DNA from: Chlorokybus atmophyticus
Taxonomy: Eukaryota > Streptophyta > Chlorokybophyceae > Chlorokybales > Chlorokybaceae
DNA length: 64,000 bases
Assembly (NCBI GenBank): GCA_009103225.1
Contig: RHPI01003009.1
Coordinates: 203,619-267,618 of the forward strand
Reading direction: 5' to 3'
Shown here: positions 24,501 to 35,503 of the stretch, one piece after another
How the letters are laid out: each line of letters begins with the position of its first letter
Numbering within the stretch: the first letter of the stretch is position 1
Made by a program: the position numbers and the translations under genes
Notes under the pieces: model-generated
What the model was told of the DNA's origin: nothing
Seen by the model: only the letters and a program-made list of their open reading frames with translations
Database searches by the model: none

Positions 24501-25129
24501 CAAGTTGTATCAAACACACTCCAGCTAGATTGCATACACACGCATGTTGTTGAGGAGTGAGCCATGAAGATGGCGACCAAAGACGATTCGCTTAGATTGC
24601 ACTGTCGGACTTAACGCTGATGTACTGCGCATGGGTAGGTTGGAGAATGCACGCTACACCAGCTCGAGCTCTGAGGCACAACCAGGGGAGGGAGGGGAGT
24701 GACTTCTCTGCCGGCTTGTCATCGTCTCTGCCGGATTGAACTCTGTATGCTACTTAGAGAGTGACCACTGCCGCTTTTGGAAAGGCGGGTTATTATTTAT
24801 CCAAACGAGTTGGGCGTGCTCTTATGACGAACGTGAGTGGCGTAGCCACGAAGAGTAACATGGCCGGAGTCACTCTTGTGTGAGTAACTGAGAAAGAGCG
24901 CATTTTGTCCGTTCCGCGGTGGCGCCGTCGAGAGCATGCCTGTTGCTGCTGCTTGTGCGTGCAAACGGACGGCGGCGTACCTTCCTAGCGAGTCTGTGTT
25001 GAGTAGGTCTTTTGCCTCGTGCACGACAATGTCGAGCCTCCCATGCATGAACACCATGGCTCCGCTGCCGCCGCGGCACCCCGCCGCCGCCTCGGGCTGC
25101 TCGTCCTCGCCTCCCGCCCCCGCTGGCAT
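21586..25129 (-). CDS. PLD: Plant-type phospholipase D with C2 domain, 7 exons, 823 aa
   Basis: Hydrolyses phosphatidylcholine and similar lipids to phosphatidic acid. Exons (minus): 25129-24981, 24343-23446, 23313-22582, 22505-22423, 22342-22192, 22132-21983, 21894-21586; the phases close. The C2 domain spans about residues 27-180 ([33 protein letters not shown]), supporting calcium-dependent membrane binding. Both HKD motifs are intact: HHQKIVVVD (H348, K350, D355) and [10 protein letters not shown] (H675, K677, D682). The first is split by intron 2 between Q349 and K350. Also conserved are [35 protein letters not shown] and [10 protein letters not shown]. The length (823 aa) fits plant PLD alpha/beta types. 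The first exon was chosen because it supplies the start of C2 in phase. Transcribed toward SAC1; divergent from the MFS gene. Confidence 0.95.
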
Positions 25130-25510
25130 CCCCTGGTGTAGACCGCCTGGACGTACGCACCTCTCAGTAACGGGAACGAATATGTTCTGTCATGTATAAA
25201 GGTATTGACTTTCGGTGTGGAGAGATCTGTGCCTGGGGTGTCGGCAGGCCCACCGCTCCGCCAAAGGCGACGAGCACACAAACCCTAAACACCTCGGCCC
25301 AATGATGAGTGAAGGCAAAGCCGGGGGACCGCATCCCATGCATTGGTTGCGCGACTTCCAGCGTTTCGCTCCATGAGCGGCGAATTCCCGGCAATGCGGC
25401 GAGCGAAGGCTCCGCAGCGGCGACCAGCGTCTGTGTGTGCGCGTCCGGGACGGCTTCTCTTCTACTCCCTCTCTGTTTTGCAAAGGGTGCTAGGACGGCT
25501 TCACAGGCCT

Positions 25511-25543
<33 letters not shown>

Positions 25544-25733
25544 TTGGGAAGCATAGTGCTGAGACAGGCAATGCTCCATGTTGTCCAGCCAGCTGCTTGA
25601 TGCTGCTGTGGCGCCCAATGCAACCTTCGCTGACACACGCAATCCTCAGTCGCCTGCGAGTTGGACATCAGGCAGACGGATGTGAGGTCCACAGCTGCGG
25701 CGTGCGAGGGTGAGTGGTTGAGGTTGGCGCCTG
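25130..25733. promoter_or_regulatory. Divergent intergenic region between PLD and MFS transporter
   Basis: A 604-base spacer between two outward-facing start codons. It contains a pure trinucleotide (AGC)n tract at about 25508-25543. I see no defined promoter motif. The MFS 5' UTR could contain the tract. Confidence 0.35.
25508..25543 (+). repeat. (AGC)12 trinucleotide microsatellite
   Basis: Uninterrupted AGC repeat of about twelve units between the PLD and MFS starts. Not inside a predicted coding exon. Confidence 0.9.
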
Positions 25734-28498
25734 ATGGCCTGGGGGGGTCGTTGGTGGACGTGGGAGGCACGACTGGCGCTGGCGTACAGCGGACTCCTAC
25801 TGTTGCTGGGAGCAGGCATCAACATTGTCGGACCGACCATCAGCGCGCTTTCACAACAGGTCGGAAACGGCAACACGTCATGCTGTATGCCCATCAACAA
25901 TAGCAGATTGAAAAAAACAGAATCCGTCGCCTCACAATCATCAGCAACACATGCAAACAACACAGGTTTTGGGCTGCAGGGCTTGCTCATAGGTGCATGT
26001 GCAGGAATGTGAGAGCCTATCGCAATGTACAGTCTGATATTGCTATCAAGTCAAGTAGATGGTAGGAAGACATGCCTCGCAGGTCATACCTAGCATGCTT
26101 AACATGGTTGACATACAACACAATAGCAGCGCCACGCCTGCGTGTTGGATGAGGCATGTGGTGTCAGCATTAGACTGTTCTCTCACATGTATGCTGCACC
26201 ACAGCATTGCTTGCGACATGCACACACTCGAGTCGTTTGCTTTAAGACCACCTTGGTAATGGATGAACTGTGCTTTTGTAGTGTAGTCATGGCAAGACAT
26301 CGAGGAAAAACGTTGCATATGCATTGCTGGAGGTTCGTTGCACGCTTAGTCTCGCCACATACTCTGTTGCTTGCATAGCGGTCAGTGCTGCTATCAGGTG
26401 CACTTGCATGTTTTCTGGCAAATAACCAGGCTGAGACTGGGCAGGCCTCTCCGCATTGTCATGCTGCAGCTTGTCGCCATGCTATGAGCGTAGAGATGGC
26501 ACATGCTTGTCACATAGAAGACAGCACAGTATCGGTGTGCGTGCGTGTCATAGCTTCCAATAACAATGACGTCATGGTGCCCCACTGGCCTGCAGGTGCA
26601 CCACGATGAGGAGGACCTCGGCATCATCTTCGTGACCAATGGCCTTGTCAGCGGCCTCACAGCACCGCTCGGCGGGTGAGAAGCAAGATTGCGCGTCGTT
26701 CATGTGCTCTAAGTTTGGACAAAATCTGAAGTTGCATGCTAGGTACCTCGTAGACCATGTGGCCGGCCACCCGCTGCTCGCTGGCGCAGTATGCATCCTC
26801 ACCATCACGTTCGCGATCATCCCGTTGTGCACGACCCTTGTCGTGCTCACAATGGTGTACACGCTCTCAGGCAAGCTGCCACATGCACGTGTGCTTGTAC
26901 ATGCGCATGGGTGTGTGCGTGTGCTTGCATGCGCGCGCGTCGGTGTGACACCATGCAACGGTGCTCATGGCAGGCATTGCATTCACGGTGATCAACATAG
27001 CGTGCACGACATTTGTGACGTGGGTGTTTCACGAGAAGAGCGGCCCCTGGCTCAACTTGACGCACGCGTCCTACGGTGTCGGCTCCATCCTTGCACCAAT
27101 CTGCGTCGCAGGTGCAGTCCGCATAGCAACTGGAAAAGAGGCATCAGATAGAAGCTGTCTGCCTTACTGCTATGGCTTTGCTGTACCTTGCGAGGCAGGC
27201 AACCGCGCTGTGTTTGGGCATGCGCTGTTTGCGTACCCCACTGTAGCGGTGCTTGCGGGGACGGCCGCGGCGTTGATGGCTCGCTTGCGAAGCCCCAAGC
27301 GGCCGCTGGACGACGACGGTGACGGCGAGGATGATGACGGTGGCGAGGTGAGGGGTGGCGGGGACGCCAGCAGCACCGAGCTGTTGGCTGAGCTGGAGGA
27401 ACTCAACGGCAGCCCCCACAAGCAGCAGAGGCCTAGAAAGCTGCTGTGGTCCATCATTCTGCTGAGCCTGCCTCTTTATGCATTGACCGGTAGGCATGTG
27501 TGTGCTCTCATGCTAAGCATCAACCAGCATGGATGCTTAAAATGTGTGAGAGTGTCCATTCGGAGCAGCCGCCGACTTTGTCTTTGGGACGCTTTTGTGC
27601 CAGGGTGCACACAACCACCGACCCGCCTCATGCTTGCGCGCAGTGGGTTGTGACGTCGGTTACGGAGCGTGGCTCGCGACGTATGCGAGCGAGATCAACC
27701 GGCCGAACGCGGATCTGCTTACGAGTGCCTATTGGCTCTCCTTCACTGCTGCACGCCTCCTTGCGGTACGCGCAGCGCATGCAACTGTGGCATTCTATTG
27801 CGTGGAGTTCCTTGCAAACAAACACACGATCTTGGGAATGCTCAGTGTCAGAACTTACAAGAGCTAATCGTTGGCTATTGCAAATGGCAATGTTGCAGGT
27901 GCCAGTGGCTGTGTACGTCGGGCCCGGAAAGATCTTGCTGGGATCTCTTCCGTTGGCCATAGCCAGCCAGGTCCTGTTGCTGTACTTCCCGTCATCGGAG
28001 GCGTGCTTGTGGGTGGCGAGTGTCTGCTTTGGAGCGGGCCTGTCGACGGGCGTGGCCAACTCCGTGGCCCTGCTCAGGCAGCACAGCATGATATTCGGGT
28101 CAACCGTGGGCGTGCTCGTATTTGCGAGCAGCATTGGACGCATGCTCGTGCCCAGCACCGTCGCGCTGATAGCCACCCACACGCACCTGCGCATGCGCGC
28201 GCTGCCTCTCACCATGCTCGCCGCCTGTACGGCTCAGGTACTTCTCGTTGCTGCCATGCTGCTGTTGGCTCGTCGTCTATCCCGCGCTGAAGTGGACGAG
28301 TTCGAACCGGCATCGCAGCCATCTCAACCAGAGCCCTGTTGGCGGCGGGTGGGGCAGCGCAGCACTCAATCACCCGGCCTCAAAGACAACAAGACCGGCT
28401 GTGATGAGGATGCAGCCGCGCCTGAGACAGCGTCCCTGCTGCAGTCTTCTGGTGTTGGGTCGCCCAGCTCCAGAACAGGCAGACGTGTAGAACTCTAG
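25734..28498 (+). CDS. Major facilitator superfamily transporter (MFSD4/FucP-like), 7 exons, 494 aa
   Basis: A membrane carrier of unknown substrate. Exons: 25734-25859, 26596-26675, 26743-26870, 26974-27111, 27199-27489, 27644-27765, 27899-28498, all in phase (1485 nt). Helix 1 is ALAYSGLLLLLGAGINIVGP. The loop after helix 2 (LVSGLTAPLGGYLVDHV) resembles the MFS signature loop between helices 2 and 3. The central cytoplasmic loop (exon 5) is rich in Asp/Glu/Gly, and helix 7 starts with GCDVGYGAWLATYASEI, a motif like that of MFSD4/FucP-type sugar carriers. The C-terminal tail is hydrophilic. Exon 3 most likely ends at a GC donor (26871); a GT site after 26891 also keeps frame and would add seven residues. 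Sugar transport is inferred and not certain. Confidence 0.85.
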
Positions 28499-29139
28499 GA
28501 TGAAACCTGACAAGTGTGTGGCATGGCACCATTGACATTCCAATAACCCAAAGTGTACTCGGATGCAATGGCATGCGCACGTCAATAGCCAACATGTGTA
28601 TAACAATCGAAGATGGTGTTGCATGTGTTCACGTAATGGCACCTCGCTGACTTCGATACTCTTGTGCTGTAGGTCATGGGTTTCACAAAGTTTTCATCAT
28701 TGCTGACGGTGTGTACTGAAAATTGAAGATGCCGCTGCGTGCAAGTCATAGCGCATGTGTTGATTGGTACGGCATACAAGCAAGACAGCGTGATCCGATA
28801 TTGCCAATCGATTTAACACTCCTCCCGTCAAACAACCCTATTGCAGCCCCCCGGACCCTTTGATGATATCATTCATGAATCCGTCAATTGTGTACAAGAT
28901 GTTACTAACATGTTTATGCCACTATGGCAAGGTTATTGTTACAATTCGTATCATAACAACATAACAACATGCCAAACGCGAAGTTTCATGCCTAATAGTT
29001 CTCTGATAATTCTCAACTCGAAGGATACCAAAGAAACAAGTTACTTGTTATGATAGGTGTTGATACATCGGCCTCTGCTTATTCATATGATGTTATGACA
29101 AGGGTCCGGCCACTTAAGCCATAAAAGACCATGGTGGGA
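28499..29139. other. Intergenic, AT-rich
   Basis: Follows the MFS stop. I see nothing recognisable. Composition shifts to lower GC than the genes on the left, which marks the start of the repeat-rich part of the window. Confidence 0.5.
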
Positions 29140-29400
29140 TTTATATCTACCTCCAATTTTACGTATAACGCCCAACTCCATGGCTGCCGTAAAATACGAA
29201 GTGTTCATAATGCATTTGGGCGCTGAGCGCATATACGGGGCTATTGTCACCATCTGAAAATAAGCATGCTCTTCCGAACCGAGTACTTCGTAAAGTGGAT
29301 GGGTTATGGTGAAGAGCATACCTCTATGAGCCAATCTCAAACTTGGAAAACTGTACCGCTAAGTTGGATAAGTTTAAAGAGTGAGCCTAGATCCACATGG
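29140..29400 (+). pseudogene. Chromodomain remnant of a chromoviral Gypsy element
   Basis: In one frame it reads RTEYFVKWMGYGEEHTS, and after a one-base shift YEPISNLENCTAKLDKFKE and a stop. This is the usual 'YLVKWKGY..EHNTWEP..NL' core of a chromodomain. The stretch before it is broken by stops. In chromoviruses this domain closes the integrase, so this is probably the tail of a decayed Gypsy pol gene. A purine run AAGTGGGGAGAA at about 29658-29669 could be its polypurine tract. No other domain of that copy is visible. Confidence 0.55.
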
Positions 29401-30617
29401 GTGCCAATTGAAGGAGCTTATGCTCTTGAGGTTGTGCTCAGTTGCAAGTTGTTGCACAAACCGCAACTCGCAACATGTGCAACACTCTTCTGTAATATAA
29501 GAACATGCGCGCACTGGTTTCTTAATATCAGAGTTGATTGTCACTCCCGTGACTTGCACTTGATTTACGTGTAACGGTTTAAAAGGGCTGGTCACCCTTA
29601 TTGGCAATCCTTGTGCGAAACTTGTATTTAATCAATTTGCAACACAAAAGGTGCAATTCAAGTGGGGAGAACTGCCACGTCCAAAGGATTGGCTAATGTC
29701 ACTCTCAGTACCTTGCTTATGTAGTTAGTGAGAACGACTAAGTGAGCATTCTGTATAGTCATGGTGTGTGTAATGATTGGCATACGTGCTCATGAAGTGA
29801 ATTCTTATGCACTTGTATAAGGACCCAGCAGCTACATAAAGCACTGTCTACCGGTAAGTACAGGACTGGTCAGTGTTGTCGTGCCTGCCATGGTCGAGAG
29901 TCACGCTGTCTTGCGCACACTGCAGACGAGCGCTCATGCCGTGGGCATGCTGGTGCTGCACGCATCATTAGAGCAACACAAACAAAGACAACCCCCCAGA
30001 CGTAGGCATAGGCTCGGGGATGAACCTATGTGAGGATCAGGCAGTAGTAGAGCTGGTGACGCTCTCCTCCTTACTGTATCTACTGTGCTGTAGTACACAC
30101 AGTCAACAAGCCACTACGATAGGTAGTGCTGTATACATAATTTTTGCATGAGTGGATGGTGTACTACACAATCAGGTGAGGTGATTGAACAAGCAACTCA
30201 GAGATGCTATGTCCTGACTGATGCAGCAAACACACCACCGCCAAGCTCATAGCAACGACAAGCATAGCGCACAAGAGCATGTTGACTAGAGATGCTGCAT
30301 GCAACCATGCACAACAAGCATACACAGCACAGTGGTAAGAGCAGAGCTACACCGCCAACGTAGTGACCAGAGAAGTGAACTAACTCAATAATCCGCGGCC
30401 TGTCGGCTCTAGGCCCTCAGTCTGGGTCCTACCAAAGACCAGACTGTACTAGTCCTAACTGCCTGCAGCCTATACATGCAGCTGCAGTCTATGAGTAGTT
30501 TATCGAGTACTAGCTTAATAAGTTACAACAGGGCTACTTAAGCTAATTGGACAATAGCACATAAGTGTCATACGCTATACATGTAGAGAACACTGCAAAT
30601 CATGCTATGTTCTCCAC
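29401..30617. other. Probable LTR-derived sequence; left part of the Copia element
   Basis: Non-coding in all frames. It lies just downstream (in minus-strand sense) of the Copia pol stop and a GCGTGGGAG purine tract. A TGTGGAGAACA start at 30618 reading leftward could be the start of a 3' LTR. The left LTR boundary cannot be fixed without a second copy. A 7-base inverted pair GAGAACA/TGTTCTC lies at 30587-30614. Confidence 0.35.
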
Positions 30618-33600
30618 ACTCCCACGCAGGCAGCTTGGCCAGCTCTGAATCTTCTGAACTTCGTCTTCTGTGTCTTCATCTTCATTGTCCGGATGCCCAG
30701 TCCTTCACAGCATGCTCTGAAATCTTCACAGGCAGTGCCTTCGTCATGAAGTCAGCCAGCATCTCCTCAGTGCTACAGTAAACAAACTCAACCTCATCCC
30801 TCGCCACTCTGTCTCTCACAAAGTGATGGTGCACATCAATGTGCTTGCTCATGGCCGAGAGAATGGGATTCTTCAGTAGCTTCACTGCTCCTTGGTTGTC
30901 ACAGGACATCTCCACGCTTCCACATGGATGACTAAGGTCTCTTAGCAGCTCTTTAAGCCACAATGCCTCCTTTGCCGCTGCTGTAAAGGCCATGTACTCT
31001 GCTTCGGTAGTGGAAGCTGCCACTGTTGGTTGCAGCTTGCTGTTCCAGCTAACCACTCCACCATTTTGCTTAAAGACATATCCAGTGGTTGACCTTCTGG
31101 TACTTAGGTCACCAGCATAATCGGCATCACAGTAGCCTTGCAACTCCTGATTGCCCCGCCCATATTGGATGCCAATTGTTGCTGTCCATGACAAGTAGCG
31201 TAGTATTCCTTTTGCTGCCAACCAATGCTGCATTGTTGGAGCAGACATGTACCTTGCCAATTGTCCTACAGCATGTGCAATGTCAGGCCGAGACGCAATG
31301 AACAGGTAGAGAAGGCTCCCCACAAGCTCGCAGTAGGGATACTTTGCCTTGTCTAGCTCTTCATCACTGTCCAGTGCTCTCACCAACTGAACTCCCACAC
31401 TCAGTGGCACCTCTCTGACATCCGCGTTGTCGAGCCCAAACTTTGTCACCAGCTACTTCACCACTTGCTCTTGCGAAATGGTGATGGTTCCAGCAGCTCT
31501 GTTTCTGGTGACAACCATATTGAGAAAGTATGTTGTCTCGCTTAAGTCTAAACACTCGAATACAGCCTGCAGCTGAGTCTTTACTCGCTGCACTCCAGAC
31601 ATTATAAACGCTGCAATGAAAATGTCGTCTATGTACACCAACAGCCATACTTGCTTGCTCCTGTGGTAGAACAAGCTTGGATCTGCCAAACTTGCAGTAA
31701 ACCCCTTTTGAAGCTCCTTGCACAGTCTTGCATGCCACACCCGTGGTGCTTGCTTCAAGCCATACGATGCTTTAACCAATCTGCATGCTGTACCAGGTGG
31801 CCACTCCTGTTACCCTTTTTGTTGCTGGATGTAGATTCTCTCCTACAGCTCCCCATACGGCAATGCTGTCTCGACATCCAAGTGATGGAACTCCAGACTG
31901 TCTGCTGACACAATTGCCACCATAGCTTTGAAGGTTGCCAACTTCCCCGCAGGTGCAAACACCTCATCGAAGTCCACTCCTTCTTGCTGAAAAAAAACCT
32001 TTGGCAACCAATCTAGCTTTGTACCTCTCAATGTTGCCATTACCGTCCCTCTTCACCTTAAACACCCACTTGACAGGAATAGGCTTGACCCCTGCAGGTG
32101 GAACCTTAAGTTGCCATGTTGCATTGGCCTGCAGCAAGGCTATCTCTTCATCTTGTTGCCTGACGCCAAATGTCTGCATCACTCCTCATGAGTGCTTTGT
32201 CATATGTCGCTGACTTCACACTTTGTGAATCTGAGCCTGCCATATAGTCAAACTCCTTGTGGAAATGAACAAGACCCTTCATGTCGCGCCCAGGATAATG
32301 CCCCCTGCCATGTTGTTGGTTTTGCTACTAATGATGACTCCTCTCATCTCTGCGCGCAGCGCTGCTCACTTTTTTAGGGCTGAGCTCTCTTGCCGGATCA
32401 TAACCACTGTCCATTAGATATGGAACACTTGTTGCTGTACTTAACTCAGGCTGTTGTTGATCATCATCAGTGCCTTTATCTTCTAATGAATCGCTGTCAC
32501 GAATCTCCTGCAATTGCTGTGCTCCCACGGCTTTCATGGAATACAACTTCTCTGTTGATCACAATCTTCTGAGTATCCTCGAGCAGCACCCTATAAGCCT
32601 TGGAGTCAGGCTCATAGCCAAAGAAGACACCTTTCTTGCTGACCGGGTTCAGCTTCTTCCTTTGCTGCTTGGGTGTTAATACATATGCAGTGCAGCCAAA
32701 CCCTCGCATGTTGCTAACGATTGGAGCCTTCACGAAAAACAGCTCCCACAGAGTTTTTACTTGAGCACGCACTGGCAATCTATTCCTGATGTAGTTGGCT
32801 GACAAGACCGCTTCTGCCCACGAGCAATACTCCAACTTTGCATCACTCAGCATAGCACGAACTCTCTCCATCAAAGTTGGACTCAGCTCTCTGCTGCACT
32901 TATCTGCTGCAAAGTTGTACGGGGCTATTGTCTGATGCACAATGCCTTGTGAAGACCAGAATGCAGACAGCTCCTTGTCAGGTACTCCCTTCGTCTGTCA
33001 CTGCTGACTGTCTTCACAAATTTGCCAGACACATTCTTCAACCACAGTACCACCTCTTTCACCACAGCTGGGACATCTGACTTGAGCTTCACATAACGCA
33101 CCAATGACAGCGTGGAGAAGTCATCAAGGAAGGTGACATTGTAAGATGCTGACCCCTTCAATGGCTCTGGTAACGGACCACACACATCTGTGTGCACCAA
33201 ATGTCCTACGTGCTCACTGACGCCCTCAGACTTGTGGAAAGGTTGCCTACGCATCTTGGACAGCACACATGGCTTGCACAACACGCCTCTAGATCATGTA
33301 ATCAGCGCCTTGCTCACATCGATGCCTCTGACCAGATCTTCAGCCACCAAAACGATGAAGGTTGTCATACCCAAGGTGTTCAAACCGTCAATGCCAAAGT
33401 TTAGATGACTCAGGAACTGTCGCCACTAGCGCCTTGTCAGTCTCAGCTTCTTCTATCAGGTAGAGCCCGTCCTGCTGTTCCCTCGCGATGAGACACACCT
33501 TGCCATCAACACGCAGACAAACTCCTGCTCCTTTTCCTGACAGATTGGCTCCAGCCTTCAACGCAGCCTTCAAGGAGAAGAGGCTAGCCTGTGCACACCT

Positions 33601-33975
33601 TCTTGTGGGAGATGAAGAACCTTCTTTAGCTCCACCCTGTACACACCTTCTCCCACCTTGCATTGAAGCACTGCCTGGCCTGTACCTGCTACCTCAAGGC
33701 TCCCACCCAACACCTCCACAGTGCAGGGACTTGTCTGAGCCTTGTAGTTCTATAGCAGCTCAGCATCAGGAGTAAGATGCTGCGAACAACTAAAATTAAA
33801 CACCCACACAGACATCTATCTTTCTGTGGATGCTGTGAAGGCAACTGCTCCACCCACTCCTCTCTGTCCACCCTGTGAATTGCCCTTTGCTGATCTCAGC
33901 TGCTGACAATTACTCTTCTTGTGCCCAACTTTGTCGCAATGGAAGCACTTCCCTTTGAAAGGCTTCTTCAGCTTC
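30618..33975 (-). mobile_element. Degenerate Ty1/Copia retrotransposon, 5' end missing
   Basis: Minus-strand pol in normal Copia order: zinc knuckle (33968-33900), pre-integrase segment (about 33663-33388, with DGKVCLIAREQQDGLYLI), integrase (33284-32497), reverse transcriptase (32182-31453) and RNase H (31449-30682). The 5' LTR and most of gag are absent; at about 33976 the sequence passes directly into a DIRS-type RT in the same orientation. Several frameshifts and stops break the polyprotein, so it is not autonomous. Confidence 0.85.
30682..33968 (-). pseudogene. Copia gag-pol remnant (zinc knuckle, integrase, RT, RNase H)
   Basis: Visible landmarks in order: a CX2CX4HX4C knuckle (CFHCDKVGHKKSNC); integrase core starting HTDVCGPLPEPL and FLDDFS; the late integrase/RT linker with GFGCTAYVL and KGVFFGYE; RT with IPVKWVFKVKRDG, ARLVAKGF, FHHLDVETA, KASYGLKQAPRVWH and the catalytic YIDDIF; RNase H with YCDADYAGDLSTRRSTTGYV, STTEAEYMA and DNQGAVKL. 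Lesions: an in-frame TAG at about 31452 between RT and RNase H, and frame changes near 31800, 32000 and 32940. RNase H itself (30682-31449) is uninterrupted. Confidence 0.85.
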
Positions 33976-33977
33976 TT

Positions 33978-34997
33978 CTACATGAGTTTGACGGCAGGAC
34001 CCAACACTAGGAACGTGGATTGCAGCTTGCCACAGATGCGGGCTAGCAACTTCACCGGCACATGTCGCGTATCTCGAAAGGCGCGCTGCAAGTCTCTGAG
34101 CAAACCATCCCGCTTCTTGCCAGGGACACAAATGGTGCCAGCGTGTGTATCCCACAGAAAGCCGAGGAAGATGATGACTCTGCTAAGCACAGTCTGTGCC
34201 TTGGTGTTGATTACTAACCCGCACCACGCTGCGTCTGCTTGCACCACAGCCAGGGTGGAAGCATGTGCTGCCCGTGAACGAGCAGCAAAGAGGAAGTCAT
34301 CAATGTAGGGCAATACACGGATGCCTAGCACACGCCAGCGCCTCACCAACTGCTTCATCACTTTGGTGACTACAAAGCACGCCGTGCTCAACCCAAATGG
34401 CAGCGAGCAAAAGTTGTACACTTTGCCCGCAAATGAGAACCCCAGATAGCCCCAAAAGGCGGGGTGAATGTCCACATGGTGGTATCCAGACTTCAAGTCC
34501 GTGGAGAACAACCAGTCCTCGGGTTGCAGCAAGTCTGGGATGCTGCGCACATCTTCATACTTGAACGGCGTGTTCACCAAGTAGGAGTTGACATAGCGCA
34601 ACTCCATGATGAGGCGTAGCTTGCGCCCATCATCCACCACATTGAGTGGGCTCACCACGAGGGGGGGCGTGACACACTCTTGTGCAGCCCCACTATGAAC
34701 CAAGTTGGCAATGGCCGCTGCAGTGAAGTCCGCAAACTCGTGTACCCCCTTATGGTTGGTGAACGCCCATTCTGGCGGTGGGTCTTGAGCCCACGGTAGT
34801 TTGTAGCCATACTCCACCCAAGACAAGACCATAGTAGACTCGCAGAACGCGCGCCATGCAGGAAGAGCATTACGCAATCGATGACGCATGTAAGGTCCCT
34901 CAACGGTGAGGTTTGCAGGCACACGCGCAAACTTATGATGCTTCATCCAGTCGTGCACAAGTTCCTCCTCCGTGCTAGTGTACGCCCCTGTAGACAA
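33978..34997 (-). pseudogene. DIRS-type reverse transcriptase, C-terminally truncated
   Basis: An open frame of 339 codons. RT blocks: GRKLRLIMELRYVN, FKYEDVRSIPDLL, FSTDLKSGYHHVDIHP, SFAGKVYNFCSLPFGLSTAC and the catalytic VLPYIDDFLFA, then NTKAQTVLSRVIIFLGFLWD. The wording (FGLSTACFVVTKVMK, LLARICGKLQS) is that of DIRS/Ngaro elements rather than Ty3 or LINE types. It ends within the connection to RNase H at LGPAVKLM, where it meets Copia sequence. The RT core itself has no stops. The ATG at 34997 may be internal to a longer gag-RT reading frame. Confidence 0.8.
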
Positions 34998-35503
34998 CTG
35001 GTGTTACTATGGATGCACTCCTAGCATACCCGCGTGTGCACATTGCAACACCTAAACCGCCACAACTATTGCATATAGTGTCCAAATGCCATGAGGACGG
35101 GCTCATTGCAAAGCTCTAGTGCTCATAAAGGCAACCACCGAGTAGCATTGATGTTCAATGGCGTTCAAGGGCCCAAAGCCCTTAGCATCACCAATTAGCC
35201 ATAATCGGCGCAAACAAAGTCAGAAACCGATTCTGATTTAATCAATCTAAGCCTCTCCGCCTCATTGTGGTGATCCCAGAGTGTCTCCCATTTAAGGGTG
35301 TTCTGAGACCACAAAACAAAGTTACAAGCAAAATGGTGATTTCGCCAAGTTTAAACCACCAAACTTCCACTTTCATTCATCACGCTCGCAGTTTCATTCA
35401 CTAATATAGCAGTCGCAAACACAAAAAGGTGCCCCACCGGGCTACCGCATCAACGAGTGCAAGTGTACAGCTACGGGGCTGTCACATCAGCTACAAAGCT
35501 GTT

